Origin: Laguncularia racemosa | Lineage: Eukaryota; Streptophyta; Magnoliopsida; Myrtales; Combretaceae | Length of the DNA: 64,000 bases | NCBI GenBank assembly: GCA_037954665.1 | Contig: JBBMOL010000288.1 | Span: forward strand, 558,001 to 622,000 | Reading direction: 5' to 3' | Part shown: one piece after another, positions 43,983 through 56,168 of the stretch | How positions within the stretch are numbered: the first letter of the stretch is position 1 | Layout: each line of letters starts with the position of its first letter | Made by a program: the position numbers and the translations under genes | The notes under the pieces: model-generated | Told to the model about the DNA's origin: nothing | Database searches by the model: none | What the model saw: only the letters and a program-made list of their open reading frames with translations

Positions 43983-45459
43983 TGCGAGCTAGTAGCTAGT
44001 TGTAATTTATCTACTAATGTAGTAGATATGACATTAGTACAACTATCACTATCAATGAATAGCACATAAATGTTACCTCGAATCCAACAAGGTGCGTGGA
44101 ATAGGTTCTCCCTCTATATGTCCCTAGCATTTGGAGATAAAGTCAAAACCTTGTCCAACACATTAATAGGTAAGTAATGGTTACCCTTTTTATCCTCATG
44201 TATCTCAGCATTCTGATCATCATAGTACTCCTGCAAAGCCATGGATAAATTTGTAGGCTTGTCAACTTCTTTTTCATCTTCTTCTTTGGTGCCCTCCATG
44301 ACTGTCATTACTCTCTTATTAGGACACTATGCATCTATATGTCCAAATCCCATGCATTTGAATCATTTAATTTGGCGCATATTCCCACTAGTTGACCTCG
44401 GTACGATTTGCCTAACATCAGATCCAACTACCTCTTTGCCCTTCCTAGAAATAATTTTATCTTTGTCTGTGCTAGGATTAACTCTATTTATTGCCCTGAC
44501 ATGCTCACCTACCCCCTTTGGTCTGCCCAACTAACCATCAGCCCCCATAGGCTTAGTAGTAGTATAGGGCCTGTTATTAGTAACTCGGAATGGATTGGAT
44601 CGCCTCTAACTTTCCACTTTCAATGCTAATTGTATAGCCTCATCAAGTGTACTATACCTCTGAAGCTCCACAACACAAGCTATCTCATACTTTAACCTAG
44701 ACACAAAATGTGTTAGGGTTTGCTCAGGAGGCTCTATTGACCCACATTTGATAATTAAAGTTTCAAACTCCTAGACATAGTCATCTACTGTTTTGCCTCC
44801 CTATCTTAGTGTCTATAGATGTATAAACAATTCCTGCCTATAGTGCTCAGGAATGAACCTCTTCCTTAGAACTCTTTTCATGTCTCTCCATGTGTGAATT
44901 TCAGCTTCTCCATCCCTTCGCCTGCTGATTATCAAATTCTTCCACCACAAGGTAATATACCCTATGAACTCAGGAGCAGCAAGATAAACTCTAGTGTTAT
45001 CATCTATCTCATAACACTAAAAAAGGCCCTCAACTTTATCCTCATAATCTAGATAGTCATCTGTTGAACCCCTACCATCAAATGAAGGCATCAGCAGCTT
45101 CATATATTTTAGACCCCTAGGTGGCTTGAAATCCCTATTTGGGTAAGGATTAACCTTAAAGTTCCTTAAAGGCATGATGATCTCCTTCCACTCACCTTCC
45201 CAAGTTTCCTCCTCCTCCTACTCTCTCCCTTTAAATGTTTTGAGGAGTTACTCTAGGTGGTGGTGCTTGAGGATTCGCCACTGGTGGTTGTGGCATCGTC
45301 ATCCTGTCAATCCTTATTGCTAGTGTAGCAACAATAGTGGTGAGGTCTTGAAGTTGTTCATCCAAAGTTCTCCCACCTACAGTATGATAACCCTGTCCTC
45401 CACCAACTTGGCCATTGGCCTCATTGCCAATGTCCCCCATTCACACTGTCATTCGACAT
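43983..45459 (-). pseudogene. Element O gag and protease N-terminus, decayed
   Basis: ATG at 45457-45459 (MSNDSVNG). Coiled-coil head GRTLDEQLQDL and RIDRMTMPQPP; gag domain start with MPSFDGRGSTDDYLDYED; zinc knuckle near 44345 with TGA in place of its first cysteine (FKCMGFGH then CPNKR); spacer with LQEYYDDQNAEIHED. The protease active-site loop is DSDSC, changed from DGGSC. Stops and at least one frameshift (before 44308). The protease continues at 16289 beyond element C. Confidence 0.83.
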
Positions 45460-46514
45460 GGTTGTGGATTTCATTTGTTGAAGTACAAATATAGTCTAAA
45501 ACAATTGCAGCACACTCCCTTCATTACAACAACACTTTACCCACCACAACATTCAAATCACCTACAAAATAAACACAAATCTATTTAACTTCACACACTA
45601 CGGCAACACACACCTATATACCCATGGTGCAATTAAGTAACTAATGCAACACACACTTACCTACACTTCAATTATAGCAACAATAAGTTGAAGCAATAAT
45701 TAAACACTTCCAAGTAGTACACACATTTTATCAATACTTAATAACTTCCACCCTTAAATATTTATTTTGAAATTCAATTTTTTACCACTAAATTTCCTTT
45801 TTTAGTCACGACACATGCACAATCTTATACTCTATATGTAGTACATTCTTTACACACAACACAACTCCACAACAATTTACAACACTTTTCACAACACACT
45901 TACACTGCCATACACACAACACAAACACGGTACAACTCCTTCAAACCTCAACAACACTTCATGTGCCGCACTTTCTCACCTCAACACACACAACACCACA
46001 CGTTACAACATAACTCCACTTTGCCACACACACAACACAATCACTACATCACATAACAAAAAATTCAAAAAAACTCTTAATGCAACCTTCTCCACAAATG
46101 GTAAGAGGCAAATTCAAATTCAAATAATACTCAATCAATGCTACTCAATGAATTGCTTCAAACTTAAAGAAGGTGTTTGAATTTCAAATATTTTCCTTAT
46201 CTCCACAAGGCAAATCTGGAATTTACAAGTGACAATTGCAATTTTTGAAACACCAACACACAATTTACTCTTCTTTGTTTCAAATTTCCAATTTTCCAAA
46301 TGATCACAAAGGATCACTCCTTCTTACTTATGGAAAACTCAAGGAAATCAAGCTACCACAAGTTTTCCCACGTCTACTTCAATCAACAACAACAAGAATG
46401 AAATAAACTCCATAAGCACTACTACAAATTACTTCAATAATTTCAGATCAAGAGTCAACTTAAAGAACCCTAATTGTCAAATGATGATCACATAAATCCC
46501 TTCCTTAAACCTAT
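45460..46514 (-). other. Element O leader
   Basis: CA-rich on the plus strand (45520-46080), with repeated CAACACACACAAC blocks; no conserved frame. Confidence 0.6.
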
Positions 46515-46526
46515 GCTCTGATACTA
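46515..46526 (-). other. Primer binding site of element O
   Basis: GCTCTGATACTA on the plus strand; complement TAGTATCAGAGC, one transition from the initiator tRNA-Met site. Confidence 0.87.
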
Positions 46527-46531
46527 AATTA

Positions 46532-47396
46532 TGATGTGCCCTAAAAAGAATCCAAGCACATGAACTCAATCTAAATGATTAATTAATCTAAAAATGCTTA
46601 ATTTTACTTAAAATTAGCATGAATCAAGGATGAACAAATCTCAATGGCGTGAACCTAATTTAGATGTATTACAAAGGAATTCCAATACCAATCAAATTAC
46701 ATATAAAATGCAATTCCAATCTCCAAAATTACTTTGTAATCCTAGCAATATGAACCCTAAATTGGCTTGAAACAACAAGTATATAAAATCAACCTATTAT
46801 CACTAGATATTACACACTAGTAATAAAGGAAAGCAACTTAGAAGATCTTGATGTTACTCATAAGAAATTCTAAGCTAAACTCGCCACAATTTCTTAGAAA
46901 TTGATAAGAGTGGATGTTTTAGCAAGAGGAACTCTCTCTTTCACGGAAACAAAGTGTATTTTCCAGAATTTACAAAAGCTCCCTAAAAACCCTAGTTAGC
47001 AAGTATTTATACTTGCTCCAATTAGGGTAAAAATGTTCAAAAAATTACAAATATGCCACTAAGTGGCCAGTTTTAAAAATAAATTACAAGTTCAAAAAAT
47101 GAACAAAAATGGCCGGTTCAATAATGACAATTACAAGTGCAAAAGATGGTCTTTAATTGGCTAGTTCTTCAAGTCAATTGAGCAACTTGTTAGCCATTGG
47201 ATGTGACTAAAAAAAAAATGTCCCACAAGTTGATCCTTAGTGCATGTTACTTAGCCATCCTGTAAAACCGATCAATGTACCTGCTAAAGTGTAAAACTAA
47301 ACATTATTAGATAAAACTGGCCATATGTGGATGTTTGGGATCATATATCCAAATCATGTTCCCCCATTGTTAGAACCGCAAGGTAGATTCCCATCA
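46532..47396 (-). repeat. Element O 5' LTR
   Basis: TGATGTGCCC to CCCATCA; promoter palindrome at 46998-47017; TSD CCATA follows. Confidence 0.94.
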
Positions 47397-48052
47397 CCAT
47401 AACTTTTGATTCTTTTCTTCTATTATAACACATCTAATAATAAATGTTTCTTATTATCTTTCCTCAATCTTAAAAACATTTTTCTGCAAGCTACACACTA
47501 GATATACTCAATTATATATAATTGCATAGTTTGCTATTATCATGTGTTATTAGACACTTTGGCAAACTATATGTTTTGTTATTAACAATACTTATTTTGG
47601 GAGATTTTAACTAAAAAAAAATCATAATAAATATCAAACATTCTATTTACCCAAAATTTTATTGTGTAAATTAAATATAACATATCAGGAGTCTACAAGT
47701 CAAGAATTAGCTGGAAACTACATCATTTAACATTCTTAAAAGGACAAATAATTTCCATCCAAACCAAGGTAGTTCTTAAGGAGTGTATATTACCATCATC
47801 AATTTCGCTTAAACAAAAATACTAGAATAATCTACATGTAAAATAAGCTAAGAATAAAATGTTTTCATAATTTTACATATGGGTATGCTACTTCTAAGAA
47901 AATATATATAATTGGGTGGAATCTTGTACTTGCCCTTACCGAAACTTTAACTGCAGTAGTAGGTAAGGGTTTGTTGGCTAAACTCCCATTGCCATTTTCC
48001 TTCAGACCTTAAGTTAGTTTAATAGTAGGTTTACCTTGGGCCTTCAAACCTC
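47397..48052. other. Unassigned AT-rich DNA
   Basis: Begins with the right TSD of O and ends where element J starts. No gene or element end recognised. Confidence 0.5.
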
Positions 48053-49629
48053 TGATAAGGGCACATTTTACTTATATTTTACTAAGCAAATCATGATAAA
48101 TGTTTATTGATATTAGGGAAATTCAAAGGAAATGGTACTTAATTATTTTTATTTTGATATTTCAGGTGTTTACGAGATGAGCAATTTTAAACAAATCCAA
48201 CACATTTGAAGTAAATTGGAATAAACAAAAGGCTAACCATTTGAAGAACAAGAGTAAAGCAAATAGATATCAATTAAATGCTATTAGCCTTTATGGCTGG
48301 TCTATATGAAGAACATCGCCAATTTACAAAGCTTAAACACCGATAGCTTAAAGGAGAAAGCCGATGGCTCTTAAATTCAAGGCTGTCAGCCTTATTGCCG
48401 ATGTACACATAAACATTGCCAGCTTATTAGGTTAAAGGTCGATAGCTTTCACATAAAGGCTGTCGGCCTTGCTACCGGTTACATGGAAAAATAAATAGCT
48501 TGAAGAGTTTCGAAACCTTCCTTTTGTTGCTTGATATTAATACTTCCCAAGTCATTATTTGGGGATCTTTTTGGTTACTTTTTAAACCTAGAGAGAGTGA
48601 ACTTGTTCTTGTGCTGCAATTTTTAGTAAATTGAATTCATTAGAGCCATCAAGGAAATACTCCCTCATCAAGGATTTATAGGATTATTGTGGGATTGGTT
48701 TTTGTTCTATTGAATTGGTGATCTCTGAACTAACAATTTCTTATTCAATTCACAGATTGAGTTTGTTATCAGTTATCAATTCCATTACAATAACTTCTTT
48801 GATTTATATTTGTGTTTTCAATTCCATGATGTTTTAAGCTTTTTTGTAGGAAGATGATGAAAACCTAGAATAACTAAGATGATGATTGTAGTTATATTAT
48901 GAGATTGTTAGATATGTGGAAGATTCATATTGTAAATGCTATACTATAAATTCTGATTTCTTGTTTGAATTAGGATTATAGGAATTTTAATGACTTGGAA
49001 GGCAAATTAGGGTTCAATAGGATTTCTTAATTAAGGTTAAATAACAATTGTTAAAGCAGGATTATTTTAATTTGATTAGAAATTGTTTTAAAGCTTAATG
49101 CAATATTCCTTATTATTTTCTCACTAAGGAATTGGGAGAAATTTGGATAGAATATTAGTCAACTATACAATTAGGAGTTTTGTAGTTGAATAATAGAATC
49201 CTCTATTAATTTGTCTAATAGAAGCTAATAAATTGATTTTAGGGTTTTGAGTTTTTAAAACTTGGAAAGGAATTAAAGACTTTCACAATTTCATATGAAT
49301 ATCCACATAGCTAAGAATCATTATAATATGATTGCAATATGATTAGTGAAACTAAGATGGATTCAGTTTTCCCACTTTCAATTGATATGTTCTCATAACA
49401 ATTTTCTCCTATTCTTAGTGAAAATCTAGGTTGATTAGATTAATTAGTAATTGATTATTAATTCTCTCAATTTAATTGCCTAAATAATAATAGAATCTGA
49501 TATTGGTTTAGTACTTAATTAATCCTTGTGGAATCGACACTTGACTCATTACTATATTACTTGATTTGACCTAGTGCACTTGTTAGTAGAATTCACTTTT
49601 AAAATTTTATATACATTTACAACAAATCA
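48053..49629 (+). repeat. Element J 5' LTR
   Basis: TGATAAGGGCACATTT to CAAATCA. A block of GGCTGTCAGCC / AAGCCGATGGC-type short inverted repeats lies at 48290-48480. Near the end, GTGGAATCGACACTTGACTC matches in reverse the TCGATCCCAC block of the other Athila LTRs. Confidence 0.88.
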
Positions 49630-49635
49630 AGTTTT

Positions 49636-49652
49636 TGGCACTGTTGCCGGGG
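49636..49652 (+). other. Primer binding site of element J, tRNA-Asp type
   Basis: TGGCACTGTTGCCGGGG differs from the exact tRNA-Asp complement at two sites, both C-to-T or G-to-A changes. Confidence 0.85.
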
Positions 49653-49744
49653 ATTAGCTTAATATTAGACCACCTTCAATTCTATTGTTAATTTTGGTGC
49701 AATTGGCAACATATAATTGTCTTTTGTTCTCTTGCAGGTGTTTT

Positions 49745-51190
49745 ATGCATAGGAGTAGAAGTGCATAACTTCTACCACTAAATCCTAAGATAGAATGCAT
49801 TTTGTGTCAATTGAGAAGAGAGAACAGATGAAGTGAAGAAGTGCAACCAGTTGAGATGGTTGTTGACAACAACAAGAATCAGATTCAGGGTGTTGCTAAA
49901 GCACTTCGGGACTATACAGTACTTACTGTTGCGGGTTTTGCAATTAGGGTACCTCTTATTCAAGCTAATAATTTTGAACTAAAGCCGACGCTTATTTAGA
50001 TGGTCTAGGTAAATAAGTTTAGAGGATAGCCAATTGAGAGTCTAGATGAGCATATTATCGCATTTCTCCAATATTGCAATCTCTTGATAGAGATTTTCTA
50101 TCTCAACTTGGATGAGACATTAAGATCTTTAGTAGATGCTGCATTTGGAGGTACATTAATGGGTAAGAGCTATGATGAAGCTAGTGCCTTGATAGAAGAA
50201 ATGGCCTCTAGTGCACACAATTAGCAGAATGAGAGAGGTAAATTAAGATTAGCATCAGTCAGTGACATGACTCAATGTCTACTCAGATTGCAGCCTTCAC
50301 AACTCAAGTGAGTAAACTCATCTCAACACAATATGTTAATGTTAATCAAGTTACTTTTTCTGAGATATGTTTAGGACCACATTTTACTCTTGAGTGCTTA
50401 GTCGGAAAGCCCTCAGGTTCATCTAATGGAGAGTAAGTGAATTATGTCAACAATTTTCAATGGAGTAATTAGGGACCTTATTTGAATACCTACAATCTAG
50501 GGTGGTGTAATCATCCAAACTTCTCATGGAGGGATGATAATAATGTACTTAAACTACCTCTTGGATTCCAAAAGTAAGGACCTACTCAGAATGCTCCATC
50601 TTAGCAAAATCAACCTAGAATGGAAGAGCTCATGTTGAACTATATGCAAAAGACTGACACAATGCTACAGAATCAATAATCCACCATTCGGAATTTGGAG
50701 AATCATATTAGTTAGATTTCTCAACAATTGAGCAATAGACCATCAAGGTCTTTGCCTAGCAACATTGTGGAGAATCCCAAGGGTGTCAATGCTATAATGC
50801 TGAGAAGTGGTAAGGAATTAGAAGTTGTTGACAATAAAGTTTACACCAAACAGGGGCGTTTAGAGAAAGAAATAGGGAATCAAAGGATGGAGGAACCAAA
50901 GCAGAAGTCACTATAGGTGAAATCATATGTTCCTCCTATTCCTTTTCCAGGAAAATTGAAGCAACAATAGCTAGATCCTCTGTTCAATAAGTTTCTAGAG
51001 GTTTTCAAGAAGTTGCAAATTAACATTCCATTTGTAGAAACACTCCTACAAATGCCTTCATATGCTGGATTCATGAAGGATTTGCTCACCAAAAGGAGAA
51101 AGATTGATAGGAATGAGTATGTGATGTTTATAGGAGTGTTCTATGATCCTACAGAAGGACTTATCTAACTTAACTAGGAAACAAAGAGAT
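49745..51190 (+). pseudogene. Element J gag, decayed
   Basis: Start MHRSRSA at 49745. NNFELKPTLI and the beginning of the gag core are present. A large part of the core is deleted near 50085 (EIFYLNLDETLR). The late part DAAFGGTLMGKSYDEA, LENHISQISQQLSN and the open stretch 50728-50916 (VNAIMLRSGKELEVVD) follow. About 15 stops, mostly TAG. Confidence 0.82.
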
Positions 51191-51199
51191 TAGGAGAGT

Positions 51200-51745
51200 T
51201 TCACTGTTCCTTGCACTATAGAAAATTTTCACTTTGATAAAGTTCTTATTGATTATGGTGCAAGTATTAATTTAATGCCCTTATCCACTTTTAGGAAAGT
51301 TGGACTTGGAAAGTGCATGGAAATTCATGTTACCTTGCAACTTGCTGATAAGAGTATCAAATACCTTAAAGGCATTGTCGAAAATGTCCTTGTGAAGGTA
51401 GACAACTTCATATTTCCAATCGATTTCATAGTCTTGGAAATGGAGGAGGACAATGAAGTGCCCATGATCCTAGGCTGTCCATTCCTTGTAACAGGTAAAC
51501 CATTAATAGATGTGGAACAAGGTAAGCTTACTCTAAGAGTTGTAGATGATGGGATAACTTTTAATGTTTATGAGGCCATAAGGAAATTTGATGATTGTAA
51601 ATCTTGTTATACCATTGATATTATTGATGAGCTTACCTATGAGTTTGTTGAGGAGATAACAGGTGTGGACACTATGGAATCAGTTCTTAAAGATTTGGAT
51701 GGTTGGAGTGATGATGATGAGCTTGAGGAAGAATGTGTAGAATAA
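51200..51745 (+). pseudogene. Element J protease
   Basis: Active site IDYGASINLMP (51245-51277), with Tyr where H has Leu. Open from 51275 for 156 codons: IHVTLQLADKS, MILGCPFLVTGKPLIDVEQGKLTLRV, then an acidic end (DGWSDDDELEEECVE). Frame disrupted just upstream. Confidence 0.85.
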
Positions 51746-52269
51746 GTGTCAGAAATCAAGGCTCGTTACTATGAAGAGTTGGGCACTAGTGAGATAAAAC
51801 CGATGCCATCTTTGGCATAACCTCTAGTGTTAGAACTTAAACCCTTGCCTAGCTATTTAAAATATGCTTATCTTGGAACATGTAATACTTTACCAATAAT
51901 CATCTCTTCTTCTTTGATAGGTGATTAAGAGCAATAGCTCCTAGGCGTGTTGAGAGAGCATAAGGAGGTGATAGGGTAGACTATTGTAGATATAAAAGGA
52001 ATTAGCACTTTCATTTGCACTCATAAGATACTTTTGGAAGCCGAGTGCAAACCTATTGTGCAACCATAAAGACGACTCAACCCAACTCTTAAGGAGGTAG
52101 TAAAGAAGGAAGTGCTTAAACTTTTGGATGCAAATATTATCTATCCTATCTTTGATAGTAAATGGGTTAGTTTTGTTTAGGTAGTGCCTAAAAAGGTTGG
52201 TTTGACTATAGTTAAGAATGAAGCTAATGAATTAATCCCTACTCACACTGTGACTAGGTGGTGAGTTTG
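51746..52269 (+). pseudogene. Element J reverse transcriptase, N-terminal part
   Basis: ELKPLPSYLKYAYLG, LREHKEVIG, IKGISTFICTHKILLEAECK, then LNPTLKEVVKKEVLKLLDANIIYPI and ELIPTHTVTRW-VC. It ends where element E was inserted, in the middle of the WRVCIDY motif. Several TAG/TAA stops. Confidence 0.85.
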
Positions 52270-52959
52270 TGATGTGCCACTCCAATTGTAATAAAAAAAT
52301 ACTAATTAAGAAGTAATTGAACAAATTCCCAAATGGCAAGAATCCCGTTTAATGTGGAACTCTAGTGTTTCAATGACAAAGAACAAATGAAATTCCAAAT
52401 TCTTACCAAATATTACTCACTAGTAGAATGAGGAAACAACTTGCAATTGTTGATTTTACACACAACAATCTAAGCCTCCATTTGCCATAACCTTAGATGA
52501 ATTGATAATAGTGTATTATGAAAGAGAGAAAGTCCCATTTCACATGAATAACAAGCTGCAAAATGTTAAAAAGTCCCTTTGTTGTTCTCCTTTACAAGAA
52601 TTTATACTAAGCCCTAAATATAGAAAAACAACATAATGAAAATTACATAACACATGGTCGGTCTTTTATGTCCATTTTGGTCCAAAGTACATAATACATG
52701 ACCGGCTCCTCTAGGTCCATTTCGGTTCAACATAGATCGTGACTCATTCCCAAACCAAGTGCTCATGTGTTTGATCATCCTGTAATACTGATAAGTGTAC
52801 TTGATTAAATACAAAACAATCATGTAAAGTAAATGAAGACACCATGTGAATGTCTTCAGGTTCCATTTGCTCAAAGATGACTTAATGTTAAGTTATGTAG
52901 CCCTTTAGCTCTTTTCTCAAGTAATAGATCCTATTGTTACATTGGTTTGATTCCCATTA
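52270..52959 (-). repeat. Element E 3' LTR
   Basis: TGATGTGCC to CCCATTA (outer CA changed to TA). Shorter LTR subfamily; the promoter palindrome is not recognisable. Confidence 0.88.
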
Positions 52960-54953
52960 TCTCCTCGGGTTTGTGGAAGATTTGCCTTCAATTTTAATGG
53001 GTCCTTTGTTTTAGATGAAAATTTTTGAAAGTCACTTGGACTGAAAACCTTGGTTTGCATATGCTTGTTGCCTTGAAGTAGTGATTGCCTTAGAGTCTTC
53101 TTGAGATGTTTAGAACTCTTTTGACAAAGCTTCTGAATTTCCTGTGACTGTTTCACTCTACTTAAGTTGTCTTCCAGTTCCTTCTGCCCCAATAATAAAG
53201 ACTTCTTTCCAATAGTTTTATTGATTTGTTCCTAGAATTCATGTACCTCAGTTGGTGACATAGGAGTTAAAACAACCGGTTCACCATCCTTCTGAAACGC
53301 ATAAGTGTTTCTAAACCAAATAACTAAGGTCTACCCAGTAGTATATGTAATGTGCACATAGGAAGAACATCATAAACAATTTCATCTTAGTATTTTTTTC
53401 TATGCTGATTGGAACCTTACCTTTTGAGTGACATACAAACTGTTTTGTTCACTTAACCAGTGTAATTTATAGGGATTAAGATAGGGGATAGTGACTAGTT
53501 ACAATCTATTTACTATTGCAGCAGCTACTACATTTATGCAACTACCACCATCAATAAGAAGAGCACAAAGATTACCTTAAACCCTATAAGGAATATGGAA
53601 TAGGTTTTTCCTCTGTAAGTCCTCAACATCCAGAGATGTAATCATTACCCTGTGCAACACGTTAATAGTTAGATCTTTATCATTTCCCTTGTCTTTATGT
53701 GCCTTAGCATCTAGATCATCATAATACTCCTTTAGTACTGTTGACAAATCTATTGGCTCAAGTATCTCTTCCTTGCCATCCTTACTTTCCACCTCTATAG
53801 CAGTTATCATCCTTTTCTTAGGAAATTGAGTAGGTAAGTGTCTAAAGCCCAAACATTTGAAGCATTGGATTTGACGACTCTTCTCACCTGATGACCTAGG
53901 CACTATTTGCCTAATGTTTTCCCCAGTAATTGCTTTCCCCTTTTCAGAAATTTCCTTTTCCCTTCCAATATTAGTAACAGCTGCATTTGCTTCCACAATC
54001 TTATCAATTCCCCATATTTCACCCTGTTGACTATCTGACCCATATAGTTTAGTAGTGAATCCATACTTGTTACTTGTTACTCTATAAGGGTTGGAATGTC
54101 TTTGTCTCTCCACTGTCAAAGCTAACTGAATGGCCTCATCAAGGGAGTCATGTCGCTGCAACTCTACTATGTAGGCAATTTCATATTTTAGACCGGACAT
54201 AAATCGTACAATAGTCTGTTTAGGAGGTTTAACTACTTCACATCGGATCATCAATGCCTTAAATTCCAGGACATACTCTTTTACTATTTTGCCTCCCTAT
54301 CTTTATGTTTGGAGACACATGAATAGTTCATGTTTGTAATGTTCTGAAATAAACCTCTTCCTCAAAACTCTTTTCATTTCCTGTTAAGTACGAATCTCAA
54401 CATCACCATCTCTTCTTCTACTGGCCATAAGGTGGCATACCCTGTAACTCGACTGCTGCCAAACGAACTCGAGTATGATCATTAATCTCATAACATTCAA
54501 AGAGTCCTTCCACCTTGTCTTCCATATCAAGATATTCTTCTATAGATTCCCTTCCAGCAAATGAAGACATCTACAATTTCACATATTCCAAACCTCTAGG
54601 TGGCCTGAACTCACGATTTGGATAAAACTCATCCCTAAAGTTATCATCCCTTTCCTCTGATAAGCATGATAATTTCCTCCCATTCGCCTACCCTTACTTC
54701 CTTCTATTGCTCCTTCCCCACGTGCATCATTATAGGCTACTTGAGGTGGTGGTGCTTGTAGATGTGCCACTAGTGGTTGTAGCATTGTCATCCGATCAAC
54801 CCATGTTGCTAAAGTAGCAACAATAGTAGTCAGGTCTTATAATTGTTCTTCTAAAGTTCTTCTTCCACCTGCAGCACGATGTCCTTGACCTCCTCCTCCA
54901 ACTTGACTATTGGCCTCATTCCCAATTCCTCCATTCACACCGTCATTCAACAT
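52960..54953 (-). pseudogene. Element E gag-protease, decayed
   Basis: ATG at 54951-54953 (MLNDGVNGG), in frame with the long open segment 54254-53577. That segment has gag matrix-end motifs (FMSGLKYEIAYIVELQRHDSLDEAI), an extended basic spacer and a zinc knuckle CFKCLGFRHLPTQF whose last Cys is Phe. The protease starts LLIDGGSCINVV near 53545 but has lost part of the LLGRPW-LFDRKV region to a small deletion near 53325. The frame resumes at 53192 with a polar Lys/Gln-rich linker and ends inside the LTR. Confidence 0.83.
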
Positions 54954-55457
54954 AGTTGTTAATATATATATTTTATCTTACAATCGCACCTTCACAACAC
55001 AAGTCCTCCAATTTCAAATCACATACTCACGGCACAATTTCTTCAAATCACAAACACGCTCTATTGCATAAAATTTCTCTCACACTCAAACTTACACTTC
55101 ATGCCACAAATTTCTCCCAAACACTCAAACACACACTCACAGCAACAACATACCCTCTATGGCACAAATTCTTCCAAACACTCAAGTCAATAGTGCATTT
55201 ATAGTAATTTAATGCACAATTACCATTCAATTACGCACTAATGGAATCAATTATATTGATCCTTTAATTCACCCATCGCAAGGAACCCTAAAGCAATCCT
55301 TCAAATTTAACCCACAATGACAATTAAAACACAACACAATTCATGTAACATATATAATTTCAACTCATAATCAACAATTGAACAAGTGCACGGTGTAAAC
55401 CCTAAATTCCCAAATCAAAATCATGACTCCCTACGTGCAATTCCCTTCTCAACCGTG
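54954..55457 (-). other. Element E leader
   Basis: About 0.5 kb, half the length of the other leaders; contains four GGCACAA/CACACTCA-type blocks (plus strand 55020-55160) and no gene. Confidence 0.55.
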
Positions 55458-55469
55458 GCTCTGATACCA
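55458..55469 (-). other. Primer binding site of element E
   Basis: GCTCTGATACCA, exact complement of the initiator tRNA-Met site. Confidence 0.9.
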
Positions 55470-55474
55470 AAAGA

Positions 55475-56168
55475 TGATGTGCCACTCTAATTGTAATCAA
55501 CAAATACTAATTAAGAAGTAATTGAATAAATTCCCAATTGGCAAAGATCCCCTTTCACGTAGAACCTTAGTGTTTCAATGAGAAAGAATAAATGAAATTC
55601 CAAATTCTTACTAGGCATTGCTCACTAGTAGAATGAGGAAACAACTTGCAATTGTTGATTTTACACACAATAATCCAAGCGTCCACTCTCCAAAACCTTA
55701 AACGAATTGATAAGAGTGTATTATAAAAGAAAGAAAGTCCCTTTTCACGTGAATAACAAGCTGAAAAATGTCAAAAGTCCCTTTGTTATTCTCCTTTACA
55801 AGTTTTTATACGAAGCCCTAAATATGGAAAAACAACATAATGAAAATTACATAACACATGGCCGGTCTTCTATGTCCATTTCGGTCCAAAGCACATAACA
55901 CATGACCGGCTCCTATAGGTCCATTTTGATTTAACATGGATCATGACTCATTCCCAAACCAAGTGCTAATGTGTTTGATCTTCCTCCTGTAATATCTATA
56001 AGTGTACCTGATTAAATACAAAACAATCATATAAAGTAAATGAAGACACTATGTGAATGTCTTTGGGTTCCATTTGCTCAAAGAGGACTCTTAATGTTAA
56101 GTTCTGAAGTCCTTTAGCTCTTTGCTTGGGTAATGGATCCAGTTGTTGCATTGGTTTGATTCCAATCA
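55475..56168 (-). repeat. Element E 5' LTR
   Basis: TGATGTGCC to CCAATCA; closely matches the 3' LTR, including GGCCGGTCTTCTATGTCC and the CATTGGTTTGATTCC end. Confidence 0.9.

Larger units (their letters stand above)
15027..47396 (-). mobile_element. Element O: outermost gag-protease element of the nest
   Basis: Both LTRs are 865 bp (15027-15891 and 46532-47396), flanked by CCATA at 15022-15026 and 47397-47401. Without the nested insertion (16290-43977 plus TSD) it is about 4.7 kb: primer binding site 46515-46526, leader, gag-protease, polypurine tract 15892-15905. No polymerase or integrase. Element C sits inside its protease coding region. Confidence 0.95.
52270..56168 (-). mobile_element. 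Element E: gag-protease LTR retrotransposon
   Basis: LTRs 52270-52959 (690 bp) and 55475-56168 (694 bp); primer binding site 55458-55469; polypurine tract 52960-52973. No RT or integrase. TSD decayed: GTTTG at 52265-52269 against ACTTA at 56169-56173. Frame continuity of the interrupted RT motif (VC-IDY) confirms the insertion point. Confidence 0.9.
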
